Below are positions 27,739 through 36,357 of a stretch of 64,000 nucleotides of DNA, one piece after another. Position 1 is the first letter of the stretch; each line of letters starts with the position of its first letter. The stretch spans positions 124,001 to 188,000 of the forward strand of contig NZ_JACYFJ010000005.1 of assembly GCF_014855495.1 (NCBI RefSeq), given 5' to 3'. The position numbers and the translations under genes are program-made. The stretch is from Euzebyella saccharophila. GTDB taxonomy: Bacteria > Bacteroidota > Bacteroidia > Flavobacteriales > Flavobacteriaceae. The notes under the pieces are model-generated. The model was given only the letters and a program-made list of their open reading frames with translations, ran no database searches and had not been told where the DNA came from.

Positions 27739-28395
27739 TTAGGTAATATTGATATCTGCCACAGAATTAACAAAGTATTTGGGCATAAAAGGTTTGTTCA
27801 TATATAAATGACCGTCAAAATGTATGTTAAGGCCATTATCGAGAATTCCAATAGACTGCCATCCTAATTTATTAGGGGATATAAAGTCTTTTCTAATATT
27901 ATCTGCAATGTAACAATAAAGGCAATCTGGATATGCCTTTTCAATGGCCTTGTAATTGGCTTCATTGGGCTTTTCACTTCCTATTTCTTCAGAAATAATA
28001 ATTTCGTCAAAGTATTTTATAAGACCCAAGGCTTCTAATTTATTTCGTTGGGTTCGACTCCGACCGTCAGTGATCAATCCAATTTTTCCTCCGGCTTTTT
28101 TAATGTCTTCAAATAAGGAACTAACCCCTTTGAAAGGTTTAATGTTGGGCACATGGTTTCTATAGAGGGAAATCAATTCTTGTATGTCTATTGAATACTG
28201 CTCAGAGATGTACTGAAAAACATTTTCTCCGCATCGGTATAAGGAGAACATTTTGGCGTAAAGAATTTCCCAATTGTTCGCATCTACTTTTTGGGCAATT
28301 TCCTGATAGGCCGATCGTAAATAGCTAATTTCGTTGTACAAGGTGTCATCTAAATCAAAAACAATGACGATTTTGTTATTAACCTTTATATCCAT
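27739..28395 (-). CDS. HAD family hydrolase (phosphatase)
   Basis: A 218-residue HAD subfamily IA protein. Motif I is complete (FDLDDTLY, D14 and D16), motif II is LITDGRSRTQRNKLEALG, a Lys follows in ISEEIGSEKPN, and the acidic motif is CYIADNIRKDF. It probably removes phosphate from a small metabolite, perhaps a sugar phosphate. The start overlaps the end of the upstream ATP-grasp gene by 17 bp, so the two are likely translationally coupled and may act on the same compound. The substrate is not known. Confidence 0.85.
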   Translation of the reverse strand: MDIKVNNKIVIVFDLDDTLYNEISYLRSAYQEIAQKVDANNWEILYAKMFSLYRCGENVFQYISEQYSIDIQELISLYRNHVPNIKPFKGVSSLFEDIKKAGGKIGLITDGRSRTQRNKLEALGLIKYFDEIIISEEIGSEKPNEANYKAIEKAYPDCLYCYIADNIRKDFISPNKLGWQSIGILDNGLNIHFDGHLYMNKPFMPKYFVNSVADINIT

Positions 28396-29347
28396 GCACT
28401 AAAATTTCGTCGTCATAGCGAATCATCAAAAGGTCTTTTTCCCAAATATCGAACGATTCTTCAATGGCCTCCCCGAGAAAATATTCTTTAATAATCCATT
28501 TGGGATAATTGGCCCCTGATAGATAGGAGAGGGGGTAGCCACCACCAAATCTAGGATTGATTTCTATGGCGTAAATTTTATCGTTTTCATTGTGCAGAAA
28601 GAATTGGGCAGTTAGGCAGCCTACAGCTCCATCTACTTTAGCCAGTTTTTCACGAATGTAGGGCACAAGCTTATTATGAACTGTTAGGGCCTTATACACC
28701 TCCCCATCTCTAACCTCTAATCTTTTTCTGGGTACCACACATTTAAGTTGGTGGTCCCTGCCGTAGTATAGGTCGCAAGTAAATTCATTGAATTCATTAT
28801 GGTCTAGGTACTCCAAAAACATCAATTTTTCGTTTTCAAAGTGGTAGTCGGTCAACTCACTTTCATCTTTAATTAAGTAGGTATCGACGCTTCTACTTCC
28901 GTCAATCGGTTTGATAAACAAAGGAAGTTGGTAGTCCTTTTTTGAAAATTCCTTGGCTACCGATACTCCATGAGATTCAAAAAACTTGTGTATTTCCCGT
29001 TTATCACGGCATTTGGAGACAAACTCCTTTGATGCAATAACGGGGGTGATCCCATTTTCTTCCAACAGCTCCCTGTTTTCTGCGAGCATAAGAAGTTCGG
29101 TATCTATAGTAGGAACTATCAATTTAATATCGTTATCCTGGCATTCTTTAATCAATACCTTAAAATAAGTGGAGTCCGATAAATAGGGAACCTTAAAATG
29201 TCCGTCCGCTATTTGGCATGCCGCGGAAAGAACAGGGTTGGCGTCTGCCGCAAAAACCTTCCCATTGGGAAACAGTTTCTTAAGTTCTTTTTGAAATGCC
29301 CTAACAAGGGAAACGCGCCTTCCGGCAGAAGAAATAAGAATATTCAT
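28379..29347 (-). CDS. ATP-grasp domain protein (CarB-like)
   Basis: A 322-residue protein with an N-terminal Rossmann-like part ([19 protein letters not shown], then AADANPVLSAACQIADG) and a carbamoyl-phosphate-synthase-like ATP-grasp part (PLFIKPIDGSRSVDTYLI for nucleotide binding, YAIEINPRFGGGYPLS for Mg and ATP). ATP-grasp enzymes join a carboxylate to an amine, thiol or other nucleophile through an acyl phosphate. It overlaps the GT2 gene by 4 bp and the HAD gene by 17 bp. A role in adding an amino acid or other acid to a sugar is possible but is inference. Confidence 0.83.
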   Translation of the reverse strand: MNILISSAGRRVSLVRAFQKELKKLFPNGKVFAADANPVLSAACQIADGHFKVPYLSDSTYFKVLIKECQDNDIKLIVPTIDTELLMLAENRELLEENGITPVIASKEFVSKCRDKREIHKFFESHGVSVAKEFSKKDYQLPLFIKPIDGSRSVDTYLIKDESELTDYHFENEKLMFLEYLDHNEFNEFTCDLYYGRDHQLKCVVPRKRLEVRDGEVYKALTVHNKLVPYIREKLAKVDGAVGCLTAQFFLHNENDKIYAIEINPRFGGGYPLSYLSGANYPKWIIKEYFLGEAIEESFDIWEKDLLMIRYDDEILVHGYKG

Positions 29348-30366
29348 TTAAACAGGTTATAGAATGACCTAAAAATTTTAATAAACGGATTGATAAGTGG
29401 TTTACGGTTAAAGATAAAAACCAAAAAGGAATAACTAAAACCGTGATAATCGGGTCCCAAGAATTTTTTAAGGGGATAGGCGTCTATTTTTTCAAACCCA
29501 TCGAGCATTTTTGGGATTTCCCCCACCGAAATATCGGATTTCATCAGTCGCACTAAAAGGAAAAAAACAAAAGACTGTTGCCTGGTCTTAAGACGTTTGA
29601 GGCATGCTTTCGCATTGGGGTGGTCTTTCGGAAGCCGTTCCATTAATTCATAATAGACGTGGGCGGCATTGGCATTATCATAAATTACCTTGTTGTAATG
29701 CTCCCTGCTCTTGTTACGCATGGCTGAAGTTGGCAAAATACGATAGCGGTGCACATCCAAATCAATATGTGCCATTCGTTTTGCTTCACAGAACAGCTCG
29801 GCGGTCAATATCGCATCTTCCATCCATTTGCCTTCAATAAATCGGATGCCCGTAGCTTTTATAAAGTCTCTTCTGATGATATACCACCATATTTCATTTT
29901 GGTACTTTTTGTTGGCGATATACGTAATTCCGTCGGTAACGTTTAAGTTATCAGGTACTTCTTCTAAATTGGTGTCTGAAATAGGGTACTTGGTCTCAAA
30001 GACCGATTTGGTCTTAAAGCTGAGAATGTCCAATGAATTGGAATCCATCATTGACAACAAAAGCGGAACCGTATTCTGGGCCAAATAGTCATCCGGATCC
30101 ATAAAATAAATGTACTCCCCTTGCGCCCTGTCATAACCCGAGTTTCTGGCGGCACCTACTCCGGCATTTTTCTTGTTAATTATTTTTACATGATTATACT
30201 TGCTAGCATATTCATTGGCAATTTCTAAGGTGCGGTCCTTTGATTCGTCATTGACGATGATAATCTCGTATTCTGAAGGCTTTAGATTTTGGTCCAACAA
30301 ACTGTCTACACATTCTTGCAGATACAGTTCCATGTTATAACAAGGGATGATGACGCTTAATTTCAT
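29344..30366 (-). CDS. Family 2 glycosyltransferase
   Basis: A 340-residue GT-A fold inverting glycosyltransferase: [19 protein letters not shown] at the start, [31 protein letters not shown], and the metal-binding MDPDDYL motif near residue 91-97. The C-terminal part (about 230-340) is helical and basic and probably lies on the membrane surface. Donor and acceptor are not predictable. It overlaps the genes on both sides by 4 bp (ATGA type), showing tight coupling with the sugar transferase and the ATP-grasp gene. Confidence 0.9.
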   Translation of the reverse strand: MKLSVIIPCYNMELYLQECVDSLLDQNLKPSEYEIIIVNDESKDRTLEIANEYASKYNHVKIINKKNAGVGAARNSGYDRAQGEYIYFMDPDDYLAQNTVPLLLSMMDSNSLDILSFKTKSVFETKYPISDTNLEEVPDNLNVTDGITYIANKKYQNEIWWYIIRRDFIKATGIRFIEGKWMEDAILTAELFCEAKRMAHIDLDVHRYRILPTSAMRNKSREHYNKVIYDNANAAHVYYELMERLPKDHPNAKACLKRLKTRQQSFVFFLLVRLMKSDISVGEIPKMLDGFEKIDAYPLKKFLGPDYHGFSYSFLVFIFNRKPLINPFIKIFRSFYNLFK

Positions 30367-30974
30367 AGTTGTTTGGTACCGGTAAATACTTCCATGGTTG
30401 CACTTGTGCTAGAGCTGATGCCATCACTTTTAATCACTTTTTGAATGGTCAAAAAGATAATTTTTAGGTCTAGCAAAAAAGACCGATGGTCTACATAATA
30501 GACATCATACTCGAATTTTTTCTCCCACGAGATGGCATTACGGCCATTTACCTGGGCCCAACCTGTGATGCCCGGGCGTACTTCATGCCTTCTCTTTTGG
30601 TGTGCGTTATAAAGGGGAAGATACGAAACCAATAATGGTCGTGGACCTATAAGGCTCATATCTCCCTTGAGAACATTAAAAAGTTGGGGAAGTTCGTCCA
30701 AAGATGTTTTTCTAACAAATTTACCGGCAGTTGTCAAGCGTACTTCATCCGGTAGCAGGTTGCCCGCTGCATCCTTTTGGTCGTTCATGGTTTTAAACTT
30801 CCAGATCTTAAAGACCTTTTCATTTTTGCCCGGTCGCTGTTGGGTAAAGAAGATGCTGCCTTTGTTGGCCAATCCTAGAAATAGCATAACCAATAGAATA
30901 ACGGGCGAAGCCAGCAGCAAGACAAAAAGGGCGATAAAAAAATCAAAAATTCGCTTAAAAAAATGCTTGTACAT
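30363..30974 (-). CDS. Initiating phosphoglycosyl transferase, PglC-like
   Basis: This protein transfers a sugar phosphate from a UDP-sugar to undecaprenyl phosphate, starting the lipid-linked repeat unit. From the ATG at 30974 it has 203 residues, the size of small monotopic PGTs. An ATG at 31007 would add 11 residues. One re-entrant hydrophobic segment (about 8-35) is followed by KIWKFKTM, the catalytic SLDELPQ (Asp-Glu dyad), [12 protein letters not shown] and [14 protein letters not shown]. In Campylobacter the counterpart PglC uses UDP-diNAcBac. The PglE/PglF-like genes at 54.3-57.4 kb make a 4-amino-4,6-dideoxy sugar donor plausible here. Confidence 0.9.
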   Translation of the reverse strand: MYKHFFKRIFDFFIALFVLLLASPVILLVMLFLGLANKGSIFFTQQRPGKNEKVFKIWKFKTMNDQKDAAGNLLPDEVRLTTAGKFVRKTSLDELPQLFNVLKGDMSLIGPRPLLVSYLPLYNAHQKRRHEVRPGITGWAQVNGRNAISWEKKFEYDVYYVDHRSFLLDLKIIFLTIQKVIKSDGISSSTSATMEVFTGTKQL

Positions 30975-31042
30975 GGGCTGTTTGCATAGGTAGGGCAAAA
31001 TAAACATAATTATTTTTAATAATACCCATACCTAGACGAAGA

Positions 31043-32191
31043 TCAAGTTTTTTGGTTATTAAGTATATATTTGATGGAGTCGAGAATGTGCGAATTGATA
31101 ATTTGGACATCAAATTTTGATTCTGCCAACTTTCGACTCTCCAAACCCATTTCTTGAATTTTCTCAGGATTGTCTATAAAGTATTTTACGGCATTCTGTA
31201 GGGGCTCCCTTAGTTTTGGTTCAATTAAAAAACCATTTATACCTTCTACCACTGTTTCTTTACAGCCGGGTGTATTGGTAGTAATTATGGGCATACCGGA
31301 GGAAAGCGCTTCTAAAATGGAACGAGGCACACCTTCTCTGTAATAGGTAGGCAAAACAAAGACGTCCATTTTTGCTAGTAAACCTGCTACATCATTTGAT
31401 TTTCCATGGTAGATGATTATATCTTGCTCATGTAATTTTTTAAATTCCTCTTCGCTAATGCCACCGCTACCAGTAACGCTAGGGCCTCCAATAAAGTGAA
31501 ATCTCGATTGTGTATAGGTGCTGCGTAATTCTTTGGCTACCTCCACCAACAGATTAACGCCCTTTTCTTTCATTAACCTACCTACGATTACAAAATCGAT
31601 GGTTGCTTTAGAAACCCTGGGGTGAAAGGAAAACCAATCCAAATTAATACCAGACCCATCTACCACTCTGGTTTTCTGGGACCGGGATATAATTTTCTTT
31701 TCCAAAAAGAGCGCTTGGTCGTCCTTATTTTGAAAAATAACCATTTTGTTACTTCGCAGTGCGTACCGGTACAAGCTCTCTGTAATACGTTGTAATATTT
31801 TTGCTTTGGTAGAAACGCCGCTAAAGGTGAATCCAAGACCAGTGATAAGGGAAACAACAGGAACATTCAGTGACCTAGCTGCAATAGAACTATACACCAC
31901 GGGTTTTATGGTATATGGAAAAACTAAATCGATTTTATTTTTTCTAATGATTTGCTTTAATTCTTGAATACTTCCATAATCCTTTAAGGGGTTAAGACCG
32001 GTACGTTGTAAACTAAACTCCTCACAATGAGCGCCCAGCTCTTCTATCTTATTAGTATTTTCTTGCGAAAAATTAGGAGCGGCACAAACCACTTCATAAC
32101 CATTGGCTATTAAGTGTTTAATTAAATCTCCCCTAAAGTTTAATAGGGACATATCTAAGGAAGCGACTAGTAGTATTCTTGATTTGGGCAT
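31043..32191 (-). CDS. Family 4 glycosyltransferase (PglA-like)
   Basis: A 382-residue GT-B fold retaining glycosyltransferase. It begins MPKSRILLVASLDMSLLNFRGD, has the LITGLGFTFSG segment common in PglA/CapM-type enzymes, IVGRLMKEKGVNLLVEVAKEL before the nucleotide site, and the EGVPRSILEA (E-x7-E) motif with TNTPGCKETV. In PglC-type systems such an enzyme adds the second sugar to the lipid-linked amino sugar, which fits its place next to the initiating transferase gene (35-70 bp away). The sugar is not known. Confidence 0.88.
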   Translation of the reverse strand: MPKSRILLVASLDMSLLNFRGDLIKHLIANGYEVVCAAPNFSQENTNKIEELGAHCEEFSLQRTGLNPLKDYGSIQELKQIIRKNKIDLVFPYTIKPVVYSSIAARSLNVPVVSLITGLGFTFSGVSTKAKILQRITESLYRYALRSNKMVIFQNKDDQALFLEKKIISRSQKTRVVDGSGINLDWFSFHPRVSKATIDFVIVGRLMKEKGVNLLVEVAKELRSTYTQSRFHFIGGPSVTGSGGISEEEFKKLHEQDIIIYHGKSNDVAGLLAKMDVFVLPTYYREGVPRSILEALSSGMPIITTNTPGCKETVVEGINGFLIEPKLREPLQNAVKYFIDNPEKIQEMGLESRKLAESKFDVQIINSHILDSIKYILNNQKT

Positions 32192-32244
32192 ACGATTGTT
32201 AAGTAATTAATTTTTTTGTACCTCTCCTTTTAGAAATATACCCT

Positions 32245-33345
32245 TTAAGGAAGGTGCATAACCATTTCTGAATAAAAATTTTCCCAAGTCCTAGCCTTCA
32301 GGTATGCATCAAAGATAGGTCTATTGTTAGTAGTATCTTCCTTTAAAGCTTTTTGTATGGCAATGATAAGGGCTTCTTTATTCTCTGTTGGACACGTGTA
32401 AATTTGAGGTATTTCATCTATACCACCAGCACTTAGGGTGGCAACAACAGCAGTATTTTGAGACATCATTTGCAAAAGTACATTGGGAAAACCTTCTATT
32501 CTAGAAGAAAGTACACATACCTCCGCCTTCTCAAAAAAACTATAGACATTGTTTACATAACCTGGCATATGAATACGGTCTGTTAAGCCATGTGCGTTAA
32601 TTTGGTGGTTAAGACGTTCTCTTTGCGGTCCTTCTCCCAAGATAACCAAATGTAAATGTGGATTCTGTTCTGTGAGCCTGCCAAAGGCGTCTATAAGTAT
32701 ATCAAAACCTTTGGCAGGGGCCAATCTGCCAGCGGCCACAATAAACTTTGTATTTTGATAGAAAGGTTCAAGCGCCGCCTTTTTCGAATTTATATCTTGA
32801 AAATTAAAAGGATTGGGTATGGTTTTTATATGGAGCTTTTTTGAAAGTTGTGGTAATGAACTAACCAACTGATTCTTCATATAGTCCGTCTGGGTAATGA
32901 CCAAGGAGCTACCTTTGTATCCCAAATGATAAAAAAGACTATAAATTTTTAATTTATACCCTTTTAGCAATTCAAAGATAGAATTGGATTCCCTAACGAT
33001 TACATGGGCATTTAAAACTCTCAGTCTTTTGGCCAGCCCTAAAGTTCCATTGATGATGGTTTGGGAGGAAAATGAGTGGGTTATGTTCTTATTATTCTTC
33101 AATAAAAGGTAGGGGATGAGCCAAAAAGCGCCTAAGAAATAAGAAGAAAAATTGAAATAGGTCACTTCCATTTCTTGCTCCAAAGGTACCCAGCCCTTAC
33201 TATGTTTTTTGGTGAGAATAATCACCTTGCATTTATGACCTTTTTGTAGAACAAACCTTCCAAAACTTTGAACAATATGTTCAGACCCCTGAATACTATC
33301 AGTAGGAAGGACAAGGAGCCAAGTTTTATAAATATTGTATAACAC
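32245..33345 (-). CDS. Family 4 glycosyltransferase with altered E-x7-E motif
   Basis: A 366-residue GT-B fold enzyme starting at GTG 33345, 2 bp after the upstream gene's stop. It has VAAGRLAPAKGFDILIDAFGRL and VILGEGPQRERL in the donor-binding half. The usual E-x7-E reads EGFPNVLLQMM: the second Glu is Gln (CAA codon). In many GT4 enzymes this Glu contacts the donor nucleotide ribose, so activity may be changed. The gene is intact otherwise. Donor and acceptor are not known. Confidence 0.85.
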   Translation of the reverse strand: MLYNIYKTWLLVLPTDSIQGSEHIVQSFGRFVLQKGHKCKVIILTKKHSKGWVPLEQEMEVTYFNFSSYFLGAFWLIPYLLLKNNKNITHSFSSQTIINGTLGLAKRLRVLNAHVIVRESNSIFELLKGYKLKIYSLFYHLGYKGSSLVITQTDYMKNQLVSSLPQLSKKLHIKTIPNPFNFQDINSKKAALEPFYQNTKFIVAAGRLAPAKGFDILIDAFGRLTEQNPHLHLVILGEGPQRERLNHQINAHGLTDRIHMPGYVNNVYSFFEKAEVCVLSSRIEGFPNVLLQMMSQNTAVVATLSAGGIDEIPQIYTCPTENKEALIIAIQKALKEDTTNNRPIFDAYLKARTWENFYSEMVMHLP

Positions 33346-33347
33346 AA

Positions 33348-34256
33348 TTACTTTTCGATTGGTAATTGAAGCATTTTCCCAAATTTATAATCCCACTCCA
33401 TTGGAGTGAATTTATCAAAACCAGCACCTGGATGGAAGGTGAGTTCACCAAAGTAAATTTTTCCCATTACTAAATAAAGGTCTACTCTTACACAGATAAA
33501 ATCCTTAGCTAACTTTTCGGCAATGGCGATCATTTTATCAAGCGATTTAGGTCTTTCAATATTTATACCATTTGAATATCTAATCGTGAATGGTAATAAA
33601 TTCCATTTTGGGTCATATAAATTTCTTTTATGATTTGTTGCTCGATTCAAATCCACTTGGATAAAGGCGACTTTGCCATTAAGGCAATGGAATTTGAAGT
33701 CGGATGGTATTTCATTGTTTTTATCTAAAAGTAATTTTTCAATCACTAACCTTGGTTGGATTTGCTTATACTGCCATTCTCCTTTTCCCGAATCGTAGTT
33801 CTTTTTAAGATTTTTTTTCCATTCTTTTTTGAGGTCAGCTAAATCTATTTTAGATTTATCCCTAATCACCCAAACACCTCCACTATCATGATTAGTTTTA
33901 ACAATAAATGGATATTCTGGTAAAATACTAGAGGTGATTTCATTAGCATCTAATGTTTGGTAAACTAATGGGATAAGGTATTTTTTCCCGATATTTGACT
34001 CTATATAACTTCTGACCATGTACTTATCTGCACATTTAATATGCAAATCACTTCTATCGTTGACTTTTAGCCATTGAAGTTTTTCATTATATGTTGTAGG
34101 TTTGGTCAAATTCAATGAATAACCTAGAGAACGTTTAAATCTAGTTTTTATAAGTATTGTTTCCGGAATGATTACATTTCTAAGTTTTAGTAGAGGAAAT
34201 ATTAAAATTTTTCCTAAACGGGTATTGTAATATAAATTTCTGAAAAACTTGAACAT
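33348..34256 (-). CDS. TupA-like ATP-grasp protein
   Basis: A 302-residue member of the ATPgrasp_TupA family, named for TupA of Bacillus teichuronopeptide synthesis and often annotated as a glycosyltransferase. Visible marks are PTTYNEKLQWLKVNDRSDLH (about 53-72), KTNHDSGG at 120-127 (nucleotide loop), and GKIYFGELTFHPGAGF near the end (metal ligands). A paralogue with the same motifs lies at 35373-36320. The likely chemistry is ATP-dependent ligation, but no member's reaction is clearly established. No signal peptide; basic N-terminus. Leftward operon. Confidence 0.82.
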   Translation of the reverse strand: MFKFFRNLYYNTRLGKILIFPLLKLRNVIIPETILIKTRFKRSLGYSLNLTKPTTYNEKLQWLKVNDRSDLHIKCADKYMVRSYIESNIGKKYLIPLVYQTLDANEITSSILPEYPFIVKTNHDSGGVWVIRDKSKIDLADLKKEWKKNLKKNYDSGKGEWQYKQIQPRLVIEKLLLDKNNEIPSDFKFHCLNGKVAFIQVDLNRATNHKRNLYDPKWNLLPFTIRYSNGINIERPKSLDKMIAIAEKLAKDFICVRVDLYLVMGKIYFGELTFHPGAGFDKFTPMEWDYKFGKMLQLPIEK

Positions 34257-34276
34257 TATTATTCTTTTGACTGTAA

Positions 34277-35368
34277 TTATTTTGAATTAAGTAAATTCTC
34301 AAAATGTGCTAACCATTGGTCGCCTATTAGATTAATATCAAATTTATTTAGCGCATTTGGAGCTTCAATTGCAAGTTTTTTTCGTAAGGAAGTATTCAAC
34401 ATTAAATGCTCTAGTGAATTGGCCATTTCCGAAATATTTTGATTTTCAACCAACCAACCGTTTTCTTTATGTGAAATGATATCAGATGGGCCAGAAATAC
34501 AATCATAGGCAATACAACAAACACCTTGGGACATGGCTTCTAAAAGAGTCATAGGTAGTCCTTCAAATCTTGATGGCAATATGAATATTTCTGATTGTTT
34601 CAGCAGCTCTCTAATATCGCTTCTAAACCCAGTAAAAATAATTTGCTCCTCAAGGCCTTTGTCATGAACTATTTGACTTAATTTCTCAAGACCCTCATCT
34701 CCACCGCCAACAATTTTTAACTTCCAATCTTTTAAATCGGGCAAAACTTTTTCGGCAATTTCAATCAAGTTGTCAAAGCCTTTATGATGATATCGGTTTA
34801 AATCCCCTATAGCCAAAATAACTTTTGTTTTATTTTTAGGTCTAGAGGTAATTTCATATTCCTCAACCCTTACAAAGGTGCATGGGTTTGGTAACAATTG
34901 AACATTTTTATGATTTTTTCTGAAGTATGGTACATCGTAAGATGTTAGGACGGTAATTAAATCTGCAAATCGATAAATTTTTTCGCGGAGAATTCTCTTG
35001 ATTAAATTATTGCTGTAGCTGTGGTTAATGTGTTCTGAGATGATTATTTTAATATTAAAGATTTTAGCTATTGGTATTGTACAGAAAGATAGAAGAGTTA
35101 TATGTGAACTCATAATATCTGGACGATTTTCTTTTTTCCTGTAAAAGCTAAGCAAGCTAAAGAAGCCATTAACAACAACAGAATGAAATAATGGATGATT
35201 ATGTAATTTTATTCTTTTAATTTCAGGTTCTAATTCATAATTGTCACTACCTGTAAAGGTAATTATTCTTATTTCCAAACCTTTTTTTGAAAGGTGGTTG
35301 GCTAATAAGCTAACTACTCTTTCTGCACCACCACCGCTCATTTTATTGATTAAAAAATCTATTTTCAT
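34277..35368 (-). CDS. Family 4 glycosyltransferase
   Basis: A 363-residue GT-B enzyme. It has the N-terminal glycine-rich acceptor loop (MSGGGAERVVSLL), ILAIGDLNRYHHKGFDNLIEIAEKV and KIVGGGDEGLEKL in the donor half, and a complete E-x7-E motif (EGLPMTLLEAM) followed by DCISGPSDII. It is similar in style to the enzyme encoded at 40586-41683. It lies between the two TupA-like genes, with 4 bp to the upstream one. The donor and acceptor sugars are not known. Confidence 0.88.
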   Translation of the reverse strand: MKIDFLINKMSGGGAERVVSLLANHLSKKGLEIRIITFTGSDNYELEPEIKRIKLHNHPLFHSVVVNGFFSLLSFYRKKENRPDIMSSHITLLSFCTIPIAKIFNIKIIISEHINHSYSNNLIKRILREKIYRFADLITVLTSYDVPYFRKNHKNVQLLPNPCTFVRVEEYEITSRPKNKTKVILAIGDLNRYHHKGFDNLIEIAEKVLPDLKDWKLKIVGGGDEGLEKLSQIVHDKGLEEQIIFTGFRSDIRELLKQSEIFILPSRFEGLPMTLLEAMSQGVCCIAYDCISGPSDIISHKENGWLVENQNISEMANSLEHLMLNTSLRKKLAIEAPNALNKFDINLIGDQWLAHFENLLNSK

Positions 35369-35372
35369 TTTT

Positions 35373-36320
35373 CTAATTTTGTAAAACTAGTTCTTTACCT
35401 AGTTGAATATCGTATTTTTCAGGAATTATGGGTGCGTAACCGCTGTCATGATGAAAAGTGATTTCACCAAAATATAGCTTTCCATCTACATCGTACCAAT
35501 CTACTCTAACATATACAAAAGGTTTTGCGAGTAATTCTGAAAGTTTAATCATTTGCTTAAGACTTTCTGGAGGAGCGACATCATAATTTGCGGGGTCGGT
35601 AAACTTGTTTTGACCTTTTTTTGAAGACCATCTATATGGTTCTCTTTTCCAATGAATATCATACCAATTTCTATAATGGTATTCCGTTCCTCTGTCAATA
35701 TCAACCTGAATCATTCTTACCTTTCCATTAAAGCAATGTAATTTATAATCCATGGGAATTTTTCCATCCTTCGTTTGAAGAAGACTTTCTACAATTACAC
35801 ATGGTTTTATGTTTTTGTACTGCCATTCTCTAGAATATTTATAATAATAGTTTTTTCTCAACCTATTTCTTAATTTTATTCTTATGATGTTTAAGTCAAC
35901 ATCTTTTTTGTTTTTTACGAAGTATCCACCACCGCTATCATGATTGGTTTTGATTATACAAGGTTTATCAGGGAGATTATCGTTTGTAATTTCCTCAGAA
36001 TATGACGTTCTGAAATACAGTGGAACCAAGTATTCCTCACCAATTTTTTCAGAAATATATTCTCTTACAGCATATTTGTCTACGCAACGGGTATGTAGTG
36101 GAGAGCGGTCATTTATTTTTAACCAATTTATTTTTTCATTTAACGTAATTGGCTGTTGAAAATTAACTTTTCTTCCAAAGGCCTGCAAAAACATTTTATT
36201 TATTACCTTTTTATCAGAAACTATATGTGTCCAATAATAGTTGTATAGACTCAAACCTATCTGAATTATGTATTTACCTACTGCACCAGATTTACTGATT
36301 TTTTTTAAAATTTTTTTCAT
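35373..36320 (-). CDS. TupA-like ATP-grasp protein, second copy
   Basis: A 315-residue paralogue of the protein at 33348-34256. Shared blocks are LNEKINWLKINDRSPLHTRC (about 60-79), KTNHDSGG at 124-131 and GKLYFGEITFHHDSGY near the end. Between them the two differ in length and sequence, so this is an old duplication or two separate acquisitions. ATP-grasp chemistry (carboxylate activation, then attack by an amine or hydroxyl) is expected; the substrate is not known. It is between the polymerase-like gene and a GT4 gene. Confidence 0.82.
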   Translation of the reverse strand: MKKILKKISKSGAVGKYIIQIGLSLYNYYWTHIVSDKKVINKMFLQAFGRKVNFQQPITLNEKINWLKINDRSPLHTRCVDKYAVREYISEKIGEEYLVPLYFRTSYSEEITNDNLPDKPCIIKTNHDSGGGYFVKNKKDVDLNIIRIKLRNRLRKNYYYKYSREWQYKNIKPCVIVESLLQTKDGKIPMDYKLHCFNGKVRMIQVDIDRGTEYHYRNWYDIHWKREPYRWSSKKGQNKFTDPANYDVAPPESLKQMIKLSELLAKPFVYVRVDWYDVDGKLYFGEITFHHDSGYAPIIPEKYDIQLGKELVLQN

Positions 36321-36357
36321 ATAAATTTATTTTCTAAAAGCTCCTTTAAAAATTATT

